64,000 nt of DNA from Thalassospira lucentensis (GCF_001613805.1 NZ_LPVY01000012.1:62001-126000); one strand, 5' to 3'; counted from the first letter of the stretch, positions 8,201-16,533 are shown. Notes: a model not told the origin generated them from the letters alone. Numbers and translations are program-made.

Positions 8201-8995
8201 TTAAAAATCCGCAGACCAGGGCAGGAGCTTTTTGCGCAGCACCTTGAAAATGAAATCGGTGATCAGGCCCAGGATGCCGATGGTGAAGACACCCAGCAGG
8301 ATGACGTCGGTAAACAGGCCACGCATGGCGTTCAGGATCATATAGCCAAGGCCGGTATCGGCGGCGACCAGTTCGGCCACCACCAGATAGGTCCAGGCCC
8401 AACCCATGGTAACGCGCAGGTTATCCATCACGCCGGGCATGCAGGCCGGAACCAGAATGCGAAGCGCCACCTGTTTGCGGTTGGCACCGAGCGTATAGGC
8501 GCAGTCAATCAGATCCTTGGACACACGGGCCGAGACATCGGAAATCAGGATGAGCTGCTGAAAGAAGGTTCCGAGGAAAATCACCATGATTTTCTGTTCG
8601 ATGCCGATCCCGACCCAGAGGATCAGAAGCGGGATCAGGGCCGATACCGGGATGTAGCGCATGAAACCGGTCAGCGGTTCGACCAGCGCCTGAACGGCGC
8701 GGAAGCTTCCCATCAGGATGCCGATCGGAACGGCGAAGATGGAAGCAAGGATAAAGCCCGAGAGAATGACCGAGAGGCTGGCCCCGATATGATGAAACAG
8801 CGACAGATTGCCGATGCGCTTGATCGCGGCTTCGATCACCTCGTGCGGGGCGGCAAGGAAGTCCTTTGGCGTGATGCCGCCATAGGTGAGCAAACACCAG
8901 AGACCAAGGACAAGAGAAACCGAACAGAGCGACAATCCGATAAAGGCGGATTTCGGTATTTCGGTCTTGGGCGAAAACAGCGATCTGGTCCACAT
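8201..8995 (-). CDS. ABC transporter permease (nitrate/sulfonate/taurine type)
   Basis: 264 residues with about six membrane helices and the binding-protein-dependent permease loop DCAYTLGANRKQVALRILVP, which docks on the ATPase. Family SsuC/TauC/NrtB. The ATG at 8995 begins MWTRSLFSPKTEIP. It lies 55 bases after the binding-protein gene on the same strand and should be co-transcribed with it. The substrate is not readable from the permease; the upstream ureohydrolase gene suggests a guanidino or related nitrogen compound. Confidence 0.9.
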   Translation of the reverse strand: MWTRSLFSPKTEIPKSAFIGLSLCSVSLVLGLWCLLTYGGITPKDFLAAPHEVIEAAIKRIGNLSLFHHIGASLSVILSGFILASIFAVPIGILMGSFRAVQALVEPLTGFMRYIPVSALIPLLILWVGIGIEQKIMVIFLGTFFQQLILISDVSARVSKDLIDCAYTLGANRKQVALRILVPACMPGVMDNLRVTMGWAWTYLVVAELVAADTGLGYMILNAMRGLFTDVILLGVFTIGILGLITDFIFKVLRKKLLPWSADF

Positions 8996-9050
8996 GGTGC
9001 TTGCTCTTTTATGGTCGTCGGAAGGTGGCGATGTGACGGGAAAGTACTGC

Positions 9051-10031
9051 TTATTTCACGATGTCAGCGGCAATCAGGCTTGCCGGTTCGGCATCAATGG
9101 TAAACAGGCCGCCTTCTTCGCCAAGCACCTTGGCATTTTTGATCGTGCCGAGAATGCCGCCTTCGTTGGCCGGGTCCATGAAGGTCTTGTTCATCGCATC
9201 GTCATAGAAAACGATACCGGCACGGGTTTCGGCAAACACCGCCGGGTCTTCAAGCCAGCCGCCAACACCCTTTGCCATGATTTCATCGGCTTCTTCGACA
9301 TTGTCCTTCTGCCATGCAATCGCCTTGGACCATGCCCGATACAGGCCTTCCATTGCCGGGCGGTTTTTTTCAAGCATGTCATTGGTGGTGACCATGATGT
9401 CGGTGATCAGGCCCGGGGTTTTGGTGCTGTCGACCAGAACATGCCCATGATCGGTATCCTTGCCGCGCGTCAGCCACGGTTCCCACGTCACCGCCGCATC
9501 GACCTTCTGCGCGACAAAGGCCGCACCGGCATCGCCGGCCGACATATTAAGTGCGTTAACATCCGAAAGCTTCATCCCGGCGTCTTTCAGAAGGACGCTC
9601 AGGAAAAACTGCGAAACCGAGCCCTCGGTAAAGGCGATGGATTTGCCCTTGAGGTCGGCGATGGTTTTGATGTCCTTGCCCGCGACAATGCCGTCGCCGC
9701 CGCGTGAATCATCAAGCGCGAACAGATAGGATAACGGGTGTTCGGGGCTGTAGAAGGCCAGCACCGTATCAATGGTGGTGACGGCAACGTCAATTCGGCC
9801 GGCGGCCAGGGCCGGCATGCGGGTTTTGACGTCTTCCATCACGACCAGATCGACATCAAGGCCTTCTTCTTCGAAGAAACCCTTGTCACGTGCGATATAA
9901 AGCGGGCCATACCCGACCCATGTGGAATGGGCGATGGTAAGTTCCTGATTGGCCGATGCCGGGGCCGACAGGCCCAAAACCGTACCAAGGGCGATGGCCG
10001 ACAGGCACAGTCCTTTGAACAGATGTTTCAT
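9051..10031 (-). CDS. periplasmic substrate-binding protein of the ABC importer (NMT1/SsuA-like)
   Basis: 326 residues with a Sec signal peptide (MKHLFKGLCLSAIALGTVLG, ending in APASA before NQELTIA). The mature part shows the SsuA/TauA/NMT1 pattern: HSTWVGYGPLYIARDKGFFEEEG-type start, AGRIDVAVTTIDTVL, and AAVTWEPWLTRG in the second lobe. It delivers a small organic ligand to the permease at 8201. A GC-rich hairpin lies between it and the ureohydrolase gene. Ligands in this family include taurine, sulfonates, nitrate, pyrimidine precursors and guanidine, so homology alone does not fix the substrate. Confidence 0.9.
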   Translation of the reverse strand: MKHLFKGLCLSAIALGTVLGLSAPASANQELTIAHSTWVGYGPLYIARDKGFFEEEGLDVDLVVMEDVKTRMPALAAGRIDVAVTTIDTVLAFYSPEHPLSYLFALDDSRGGDGIVAGKDIKTIADLKGKSIAFTEGSVSQFFLSVLLKDAGMKLSDVNALNMSAGDAGAAFVAQKVDAAVTWEPWLTRGKDTDHGHVLVDSTKTPGLITDIMVTTNDMLEKNRPAMEGLYRAWSKAIAWQKDNVEEADEIMAKGVGGWLEDPAVFAETRAGIVFYDDAMNKTFMDPANEGGILGTIKNAKVLGEEGGLFTIDAEPASLIAADIVK

Positions 10032-10075
10032 TTCAAGTCTCCGCTGTGAAGTTCACTGATGATGTTTTTATGGAT

Positions 10076-10091
10076 GGGGGCTTTGGCCCCC
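10076..10091. other. intercistronic GC hairpin between ureohydrolase and binding-protein genes
   Basis: GGGGGC and GCCCCC are separated by four bases. On the minus strand, the direction of transcription, no T-run follows, so it is not a typical terminator. It may slow 3' decay and shift expression between the two genes, which is common between enzyme and binding-protein genes. Confidence 0.4.
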
Positions 10092-10103
10092 CTTTTATGG
10101 ACG

Positions 10104-11126
10104 TCATTTATTGTTAGGGTTGCGCGTTGCTGGTGACGTGGCCAGAACACAAAGCAGTTCAAACATGATCGAAATGCCAAGCCATGCGGTACCGCCCGAT
10201 GGATCAAAGGGCGGGGAGACCTCGACCAGATCGGCCCCGATCAGGTTAAGCCCATCCAGCGCACGCACCATGCGCTGTGCCTCCCGGCTGGTGAAGCCGC
10301 CGATTTCGGGGGTTCCGGTGCCCGGCGCAAAGGCGGGATCGATGCTGTCGATGTCAAAGCTGACATAGGTGGGTTTGTTGCCGACGATCTCGCGGGCCTC
10401 GGCCATCACGGCATCAATGCCGCGATCCTCGACTTCTTCCATGCGGATGATGCGGACCCCTTGGGCAAGGCCCCATTCGACATCCTCACCATCATACATG
10501 GTGCCGCGAATGCCGATCTGAACGACGCGTTTGGGATCAAGATAGCCGTCCTCAATCGCGCGGCGGAAGGGCGTTCCGTGGGTATAGCGATAGCCGTTGA
10601 AATAGCTGTCAAACAGGTCGGTATGGGCATCGAAATGCACCATGCCAAGCGGCTGATCCGCCCCCAGCGCCTTTAATATCGGATAGGACACCAGATGATC
10701 ACCGCCCGCCGAAAGGGGGGCGATGTTTTTGGCCTTGAGCGCGCCGATGAAAGCACAGACCTTATCGAGCGTATCCATGATGTCGGCCGGGTTGACCGGG
10801 CTATCACCCAGATCGGCGACATTGCGCGCGGCAAAGGGATTAAGCCCGGAAACCGGATGGCGCGGGCGGATCATGGTGGATAGGTCGCGCAACTGGCGCG
10901 GGCCGTGGCGCGGACCGGGGCGGTTGGTGGTGCCGCCATCCCATGGCACGCCCAGAATGGCGATATCGACCTGTTCAAGAGCGGTGTCGGACAGGCCCAG
11001 CAATGGCAGGCGCATGAAAGTCGGCACACCGGCAAAACGCGGGATTTCCATGGCCGATGGTGGCTCGAACGATTTGATGATGGGGCCGGTGTGGGGCTTT
11101 GCGGTGGGAATGGTGTCGCTTGGCAT
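10104..11126 (-). CDS. arginase-family ureohydrolase (agmatinase / guanidinobutyrase / guanidine hydrolase group)
   Basis: About 340 residues from the ATG at 11126, which has GGAG at good distance; in-frame codons further upstream lack this. Metal-binding motifs of the arginase/agmatinase fold are complete: [15 protein letters not shown] and [19 protein letters not shown]. These enzymes hold two Mn or Ni ions and release urea from guanidino groups. The loop [19 protein letters not shown] and the segment [17 protein letters not shown] belong to the agmatinase-like branch. It heads an operon with an ABC importer and is divergent from a LysR gene. No polyamine gene is adjacent, so an imported guanidino compound is a more natural substrate than internal agmatine; this is inference. 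Confidence 0.88.
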   Translation of the reverse strand: MPSDTIPTAKPHTGPIIKSFEPPSAMEIPRFAGVPTFMRLPLLGLSDTALEQVDIAILGVPWDGGTTNRPGPRHGPRQLRDLSTMIRPRHPVSGLNPFAARNVADLGDSPVNPADIMDTLDKVCAFIGALKAKNIAPLSAGGDHLVSYPILKALGADQPLGMVHFDAHTDLFDSYFNGYRYTHGTPFRRAIEDGYLDPKRVVQIGIRGTMYDGEDVEWGLAQGVRIIRMEEVEDRGIDAVMAEAREIVGNKPTYVSFDIDSIDPAFAPGTGTPEIGGFTSREAQRMVRALDGLNLIGADLVEVSPPFDPSGGTAWLGISIMFELLCVLATSPATRNPNNK

Positions 11127-11153
11127 GTTTTTTCTCCGTGAAGCGATTGCATT

Positions 11154-11214
11154 CACGTTGCCACAGCGTAACGTGTCCAATAATATCGAACTTCAAGAGT
11201 AAACGTCGGAAGTT
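11154..11214. promoter_or_regulatory. LysR-type operator region between the divergent genes
   Basis: The 99-base divergent gap contains a perfect inverted repeat CACGTT-N10-AACGTG (11154-11175) and a second one, AACTTC-N14-GAAGTT (11189-11214). Two dyads in a divergent spacer are the usual arrangement for a LysR regulator controlling itself and its target operon. The gap is too short to hold a known guanidine riboswitch together with a promoter. Confidence 0.5.
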
Positions 11215-11225
11215 TCCAACCTATC

Positions 11226-12164
11226 ATGGCAGCCACCGTTCCCCCGTTAAGCGATGTTGATCTGCGGCAATTGCGGATTTTTCGCGCCATTGTCGAAAGC
11301 AACGGCTTTAGTGCCGCGCAGGAACAGCTTGGCCTGTCGCGCTCGACCATCAGTGCGCAGATGTCGGCCCTTGAAACGCGGCTGGGCGTTTCGCTGTGTC
11401 GGCGCGGGCGGTCCGGCTTTGCCTTAACCGAACATGGGCAGAAGATTTATAACGAGGCGATCAAGCTTTTTGCCGCCGAGGATAGTTTCAGGGCCGAGGT
11501 CGGCGCGATCCGTGGCAGCCTTGTCGGTGAATTGCGGGTTGGTGTTGTTGATGCGGTGGTGGAAAACCCCAATTGCGCGCTTGATCTGGCCTTGGCGGCG
11601 TTTAACGAACGCGCGCCCGATGTGCATGTCACACTTCTGATCGTGTCGCCCAACCAGATTGAAAATGCGTTGCTTAGCCGGCAGATGGAAGTGGCGATTG
11701 TGCCCAACCAGCCGATGAACAGTGCGGTGCAGATGCAGCAACTGTTTTACGAGGAACAGCGGCTTTATTGCGGCATGCGCCACCCGCTTTTTGAACGCGA
11801 TACCGCGAAAATGCCGATGGAAGACGTGGCGGAGCTTACCTTTGCCAGACGCGGCTATTCGGTGGCAACGGCGTTTCAATCGCTTTTCAAACATCCGCCG
11901 AGTGCGACGGCCTATGATATGGAGGGGCTGGCGCACCTGATTTTAAGCGGCCGGTTCGTCAGCTTCCTTCCGACCCATTTCGCCGCCCGGTGGGAAGAAC
12001 GCGGGGAAATGAAGGCGCTTCGCCCCGATTTCCTCAGCTTCAAGATCGGCATGTGCATGGCGCATTTCCCCAATACCGTGCTGTCGCGCATGGCGCGCGA
12101 ATTTTGCGACTGCCTGAGTGCGGTGCATCCGGTTTATGGCGGGGCGAAGAAGCGGGCGGGGTGA
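11226..12164 (+). CDS. LysR-family regulator of the ureohydrolase/ABC operon
   Basis: 312 residues. The N-terminal winged helix (LRQLRIFRAIVESNGFSAAQ, then LGLSRSTISAQMSALE) is followed by a type-2 periplasmic-binding-like effector domain from about residue 95 (GELRVGVVDAVVENP). Length is normal for the family. It is transcribed away from the ureohydrolase operon across a short spacer with two dyads, the classic layout for a pathway-specific activator. The co-inducer is probably the imported compound or a breakdown product. The 3' end runs into a palindromic repeat element. Confidence 0.85.
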   Translation: MAATVPPLSDVDLRQLRIFRAIVESNGFSAAQEQLGLSRSTISAQMSALETRLGVSLCRRGRSGFALTEHGQKIYNEAIKLFAAEDSFRAEVGAIRGSLVGELRVGVVDAVVENPNCALDLALAAFNERAPDVHVTLLIVSPNQIENALLSRQMEVAIVPNQPMNSAVQMQQLFYEEQRLYCGMRHPLFERDTAKMPMEDVAELTFARRGYSVATAFQSLFKHPPSATAYDMEGLAHLILSGRFVSFLPTHFAARWEERGEMKALRPDFLSFKIGMCMAHFPNTVLSRMAREFCDCLSAVHPVYGGAKKRAG

Positions 12165-12243
12165 GGCGGCGGTTTCTTCGGTTTTGCTGCCTCCTTTCGT
12201 CCCTTCCGCCGCTCATGAGCAAGGCCATACCCACCCCCATTTC

Positions 12244-12344
12244 CGTCACTCCCGCGCAGGCGGGAGTCCATCGCGCGGCGGGTTCGGTGGCGATTTTAGT
12301 CGATGCGGCACAAAGGACTGGATTCCCGCCTGCGCGGGAATGAC
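12244..12344. repeat. interspersed palindromic element, copy 1
   Basis: About 101 bases bounded by inverted ends: CGTCACTCCCGCGCAGGCGG on the left and TTCCCGCCTGCGCGGGAATG on the right, each itself palindromic. The middle includes CGGCACAAAGGACTGG. The same unit occurs near 14081, 18011, 18141 and 31537. It lies between the LysR gene and the convergent repeat-protein gene and may serve as a transcription end for both. Confidence 0.8.
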
Positions 12345-12373
12345 CGGGGTGGTGGGATTGACCGTGCCGCGCC

Positions 12374-13951
12374 TTACAGACGGAATCGGTTGCGCAGGCC
12401 AAGGCCAATCAGGAACAGGAAGATGAAACTGAGAACGCCTTGGGTGATCATGAGGGCATCGACGCATAGGCCGGGGTCTTTGCCGTAAAGCGCGGTTAGG
12501 GCATCCGTGCGCAAATCGCGTGATTGCGGCAGGAAGGGGAGGCTGTTGCTCGCCGATAAGATAAAGGCTTGTGTCCAATCCGCCCAACCATCGGTGACGA
12601 GTTTTGGTATCTGCTTGGCTTTGTAGGCAGACATACCGGCCGCAAATATGACACCGAGCGAGAGAGAGGGCCGCAATATACTCTGGCCGTAATTGCTGAA
12701 AAAACTAAAGGCCATGTCGAGAACCGATCCAAGCCACGCGGTTTCAATCCATCGTTTCGCTCTGTTTTCATCGGCGGAAAAACGTAACGCGGCCTGATGG
12801 TCCTTGTTGGTTTCGGCGATTTCTTTGAGGCGACGCAGTCGTGCGCTGTCTTGCGGGTCTTTTGCGACTTGCGAGAGTTTTATGGGCCAGCAGTGGTGTT
12901 TCCAAAAGCGGCGCAGTTTGTTGAAGTACTTCAGGCTTATCCGTTTTTTGGGAGCAAACTTGTATACAAGTCGCGAAATGATGCCGGTTTCCGAAACAGC
13001 TTTCACGCGCCATTGATCGGGTCGAAGACCGGGTTTCTGCCAACGGCGCTGTAGTTTGACGGTTAGCGCGCTGAGGTCAACTTGATGCGAATATCGGGTG
13101 GCGCGAAGGTCCGGGATGATCCCCAGATCGCCCGTAAGCGTGAGCGGTCCGTCAAAAGATGCGCTGTGTAAATTGAAGGATTTTAGTGCGGTGGCAGAAG
13201 GGGGAAGATCGAAAATAGCCCGGCCCTTGATGGACAATCCTTTTGCATCAATTTCGCTGGCTCCTATAGTTTTTGGATTAAAGTTTAAGTTTTCGATCCG
13301 CGACTGACTGAAGTTTATTTCGACGTCGCCAAAAACGGTATCCGAGAAGTCCACGTTGCCATCGCCGAAGGTGGTTTTCGAGAAGTTAATGTTGCCGTTA
13401 CCGAAAGTGGTATCTGAGAAGTCCACGTTACCTTCGCCAAAAGTGGTGCACGAGAAGTCAACGTTGCCGTTACCGAAAGTGGCATCCGAGAAGTCCACGT
13501 TACCTTTGCCAAAAGTGGTGCACGAGAAGTCTACCTCGCCGATGCCGAAAGTGGTATTCGAGAAGTCTACGTTACCATTGCCGAAAGTGGTGTAAAGGAA
13601 GGATACTCCGCTGCCGAACGTGGCTTGAGTGAATCTTAGATCGCCGTCGCCGAAAAAAGATTCTATGAATCTCACTGTACCGTTGCCAAAAGTCGCTCCA
13701 TGGAATTCCACGTAGCCGTTGCCGAAAGTGGAATAATCGAAGAATATAGCACCGTTGCCAAAATGATATCCCGCGAAGGACAGGTCTCCCTCAGCGTCTT
13801 GTTCATTTGAGAAATCGAATTTGTAAAAACTGATATCCCTGTCTGGATGGCGATCGATCCAACTGTTCCAAGCGTCCTGACCCCGACGCCATAGGTCAAG
13901 GACTGCTTCGCCTTCCAGAGTTGGTCTTTCCTGTTCAGTTTCTTCCGTCAT
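12374..13951 (-). CDS. membrane protein with 12-residue tandem repeats (pentapeptide-repeat-like)
   Basis: 525 residues. Residues about 62-216 hold some 13 tandem units of 12 residues with consensus TTFGNGNVDFSD; phenylalanines at positions 3 and 10 and the FGxG turn are nearly invariant. The DNA repeats with a 36-base period from about 13320 to 13600. The regular inward-facing aromatics suggest a beta-solenoid, but the period differs from the five-residue pentapeptide repeat. A basic middle region (about 285-400) follows. The C-terminus has two hydrophobic segments (about 415-435 and 499-520) around SASNSLPFLP, similar in layout to membrane-anchored pentapeptide proteins with a two-helix, pore-like end. 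Base composition is somewhat AT-rich. Function is unknown. Confidence 0.75.
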   Translation of the reverse strand: MTEETEQERPTLEGEAVLDLWRRGQDAWNSWIDRHPDRDISFYKFDFSNEQDAEGDLSFAGYHFGNGAIFFDYSTFGNGYVEFHGATFGNGTVRFIESFFGDGDLRFTQATFGSGVSFLYTTFGNGNVDFSNTTFGIGEVDFSCTTFGKGNVDFSDATFGNGNVDFSCTTFGEGNVDFSDTTFGNGNINFSKTTFGDGNVDFSDTVFGDVEINFSQSRIENLNFNPKTIGASEIDAKGLSIKGRAIFDLPPSATALKSFNLHSASFDGPLTLTGDLGIIPDLRATRYSHQVDLSALTVKLQRRWQKPGLRPDQWRVKAVSETGIISRLVYKFAPKKRISLKYFNKLRRFWKHHCWPIKLSQVAKDPQDSARLRRLKEIAETNKDHQAALRFSADENRAKRWIETAWLGSVLDMAFSFFSNYGQSILRPSLSLGVIFAAGMSAYKAKQIPKLVTDGWADWTQAFILSASNSLPFLPQSRDLRTDALTALYGKDPGLCVDALMITQGVLSFIFLFLIGLGLRNRFRL

Positions 13952-14350
13952 ATCCCTGAATTCATTCTTTGTTTTGCGCAGGTGAAGTCGCGCACCACAA
14001 TGCCCTTTAAAGTAGCGTTTGGCGATATAAAACCGAGCGTGGCGGGAGAGGTTTGTGGTGGGCAGGCCTGCGCCCTATCCGTCATTCCGGGCGAAGACCC
14101 GGAATCCATTGGGCGGCGGGTTCGGGGGGGATTTTTGTAGATGTGGCACCAAGGACTGGATTCCCGCCTGCGCGGGAATGACGGGGCGGTGGGAGCGATG
14201 CAGTCCGCTGCACCGGGCCGTTCTGTGATGTTGTGCCACGTGGTTTGGGGCGGTTTGGTGCGGGATGAGCGGGGCAGTGCAGGAAACGCTGCACAACGCG
14301 CAATTTACCCGTTAGTGTTGCAGTCCGGTCAATCAGTTAGCGGATGAAAC
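13952..14350. other. intergenic region with a palindromic element
   Basis: This 399-base divergent gap between the 12-residue-repeat gene and the LysR gene holds a copy of the interspersed element at 14081-14183 and presumably both promoters. Nothing else is recognised. Confidence 0.6.
14081..14183. repeat. interspersed palindromic element, copy 2
   Basis: Same organisation as the copy at 12244: GTCATTCCGGGCGAAGACCC at the left, a middle with GTGGCACCAAGGACTGG, and TTCCCGCCTGCGCGGGAATG at the right. The left arm has diverged (GGCGAAGACC in place of GCGCAGGC) and pairs less well. Confidence 0.75.
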
Positions 14351-15532
14351 ATGCTGTCTTCCATCAGTTTGCGCCATATGCGGGTTTTTGTGGCGGTCGC
14401 CGATCATGGCACCTTTACCGCCGCGGCGGAGGTTTTGGGGCTGACGCCATCGGGGCTGACGGCGACGATCCGCCAGTTCGAGGATGTGGCGGGGACGCCG
14501 CTTTTTGATCGCACGACGCGACAGGTGACCTTGAGCGCCACCGGGGCGCGGTTTTTACCCACGGCCCGCCGGTTGATCAGCGAATTTGAAGAGGCGCTTG
14601 GCGATCTTGATGCGCTGTCCAAGGGCATTGGCGGGACGATCCGTATTGCCGCTGCCCCCTCGGTCCTGACGCGCATTTTGCCCGGCGTGATCAGCCGGTT
14701 TGTCGATGAACATCCCGATGCACGGCTTCGCCTGGACGAGCTTAACGCGGGCGAGGTGCATGAGGCAGTGGCGCGCAACGAGGCGGATTTTGGCATTGCC
14801 GGGGAATGGCATGCCCTGCCCGATATTGCCTTCAGCCCGCTCTTTTCCGACCGGTTCGGGGTGCTGTGCCGCCCGACCCATGCCTTTGCCAGACGCAGCG
14901 CGATTGCGTGGTCGGAACTGGCCGATCAGGCCTTTGTCGGGCTGGGCCCGGAATCGGGCACGCGCGCGATAATGGCGGCACAGGGAAGCTTCGCCGGTGA
15001 GGCGGGGGGCGCTGCTGGTGCCGCTTATGCCGGTGTTGACCCGGCGGAGGTCGCGGCATCGCCTGCGGTGAAGCGGGCTGCGGCCCTTGGCCTGCCCGAG
15101 GCGCAAATGGCCTTGCGCCGGGCGAATGCCAGCGAACGGGCGATTGAACGGGTGGCGAAGGCCGCCCTTGCGAAGCGTGCGGAGGACGCCAAAAACGGGG
15201 GGCGTGCGGCGGACGGATCGGGCAGCACCATGATCGACCCGATCGCGCAATTGCGCCCGATTGTCGAAACATCCAACACGATCACGCTGGCCGCCATGGT
15301 GGCCGAAGGGGTGGGGATCACCGTCCTGCCGGAACTGGCCGCGCGCGTCGCCGACCTTGCCGCACCCGGAAAGCTGGTCTTCGTGCCGCTGTGCGAGCCG
15401 ATCCGCAAACGCCCGATTGGTATCATCACGCGGCAAAGCAGAAGCCTGTCCCCGATTGCGCGGATATTCCTTGCGATGGTGATCGAACAGGCGCCCAAAA
15501 TGGATCTGCCTGCGGCGATTGAGTGGGGGTGA
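14351..15532 (+). CDS. LysR-family regulator with an internal insertion
   Basis: 393 residues, about 90 longer than usual for the family. A normal winged helix (SLRHMRVFVAVADHGTFTAA, then LTPSGLTATIRQFE) and first effector lobe run to ESGTRAIM at residue 208. The expected next element, RPIVETSNTITLAAMVAEG, starts only at 302. The intervening stretch (about 212-295) is alanine- and charge-rich (AAGAAYAGVDPAEVAASP, then ERAIERVAKAALAKRAED) and does not look like effector-domain sequence. The frame and GC-rich codon use are continuous across it. No divergent target gene is obvious, and the regulated pathway is unknown. Confidence 0.85.
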   Translation: MLSSISLRHMRVFVAVADHGTFTAAAEVLGLTPSGLTATIRQFEDVAGTPLFDRTTRQVTLSATGARFLPTARRLISEFEEALGDLDALSKGIGGTIRIAAAPSVLTRILPGVISRFVDEHPDARLRLDELNAGEVHEAVARNEADFGIAGEWHALPDIAFSPLFSDRFGVLCRPTHAFARRSAIAWSELADQAFVGLGPESGTRAIMAAQGSFAGEAGGAAGAAYAGVDPAEVAASPAVKRAAALGLPEAQMALRRANASERAIERVAKAALAKRAEDAKNGGRAADGSGSTMIDPIAQLRPIVETSNTITLAAMVAEGVGITVLPELAARVADLAAPGKLVFVPLCEPIRKRPIGIITRQSRSLSPIARIFLAMVIEQAPKMDLPAAIEWG

Positions 15533-15537
15533 GGGAA

Positions 15538-16351
15538 CTATTCAAAGCGGGTGAGGTCGTCGAAATCTAGTTCTGCGGCCAAATCTTTTGCAAGATGTTC
15601 GTTGTCTGCTGGAAGCAACCAGTTTTTGGAGTATCCAGAGTGTTCCAGCTCGGCAAGAACCTTTGCTTTTTCTGATCGGGATAAGACAAACTCTATTAAT
15701 CTGTGGTTTTTTACGTCGTTCTCAAGGCCGAGCATATATGAGGGAAAAGCTTGTTTTTCTGTGTGGTAATCTTGAGTGCACAGCAAATAGCAGGCTTCCT
15801 GCCTTTGATGACGGACTGAGTGTTGGTGATCAGGGCTCCATACAATTAAGTTTGAATCGCCGGTCCATCCACTTCTCGTCTCGTCAAGCCCCGCATAAGC
15901 GTAGATGGATGCGTCAGAGCTTTTATTAATGTTATTTAGGGCAAAAAAAGCTGCGACGTTCCAGTTGCGGGTCCAATCAAGTATTGGTGATGGAAATTCA
16001 TTGTGGCGCAGCCAAATTGTCAAATCCATGAAGTTCTGCATTTGAATATTCGATGGATTTATATTTTTTTCATCGAAAAATTTAAATTCTTTTTGGGAAA
16101 TGTCATTTATCTGTTTTCTTTTTTTTGCATAAAAAATTGACATACTTACTTTGGAAAACAGGATGGTATTTCCTATCATTTTCAATGAAGTGCCTTTCCA
16201 GCGTTGACTGCAAATCCCATTTACTATCGGCTTGACCACGGAATATCCATTCTATGGGATCCCCTTCATCACTTGATTCAGTGGGGAGTTCTTTGACGCA
16301 TGATTTGAATTCCTCCCATGTCACGAAATACGTTTCGGGTGATTTTTTCAT
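15538..16351 (-). pseudogene. FRG-domain protein gene, split by a one-base frameshift
   Basis: Two overlapping frames together make one FRG-domain protein of about 270 residues. The upstream frame from the ATG at 16351 has IEWIFRGQADSKWDLQSTLE, the FRG motif that names the family, and stops after CKKKKTDK at 16103. The rest, with LRHNEFPSPILDWTRNWNVA, the Arg/Gln stretch SVRHQRQEACYLL and a normal C-terminus, continues in another frame to 15538. The switch falls in a run of eight A (minus strand, about 16115-16122); seven A would restore one frame. It may be a true mutation, slippage-based phase variation, or a sequencing error. The region is AT-rich compared with its neighbours. FRG proteins have no settled biochemical activity. 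Confidence 0.75.
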
Positions 16352-16533
16352 TCTCTTGAAATTTCGCTTTTGGGGATAGTTGTCTGGTTTCGGTTGCTCA
16401 TGAAATCATCCGAGACGCTTTGCGTGTCAAAGAAGCTGTCCCATAGCTGATCGGTTGGTGTGAGGTCACGCGAGGTGTCCGCCGCCTCAGTCTTACCACG
16501 CAGGGAAACGGATTTCGGGGGCTTTGGGGTCAT
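16348..16533 (-). CDS. small antitoxin-like protein upstream of the FRG gene
   Basis: 61 residues from the ATG at 16533, which has GGAGG seven bases upstream; an ATG five codons earlier lies on that GGAGG and is less likely. Its stop overlaps the FRG start as ATGA, so the two are probably translationally coupled. The C-terminal part LWDSFFDTQSVSDDFMSNRN resembles the toxin-binding tail of VapB-type (AbrB/MazE-fold) antitoxins, which end in patterns such as W-D-x-F-F ... D-F-M-x-x-R. No AbrB DNA-binding half is present: the first 30 residues are short, basic and probably unstructured. The resemblance is from memory of family patterns and is only suggestive. Confidence 0.55.
   Translation of the reverse strand: MTPKPPKSVSLRGKTEAADTSRDLTPTDQLWDSFFDTQSVSDDFMSNRNQTTIPKSEISRE

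Noticed and set aside
7615-8402. Long minus-strand open frames through the repeat array, with recurring YAAS/YAAD peptide words.
   Set aside because: The peptides are Pro/Arg-rich, frames change between repeat units, part overlaps the permease gene, and no ribosome site supports a start; GC-rich repeats give such frames by chance.
11127-11225. Guanidine riboswitch in front of the ureohydrolase gene.
   Set aside because: The divergent spacer is 99 bases, filled by dyads and promoters, and no ykkC-type conserved core was seen.
13315-13600. Regular 36-base direct repeats resembling a CRISPR array.
   Set aside because: There are no unique spacers; the repeats abut, keep frame and encode the 12-residue protein repeats. 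No cas genes are near.
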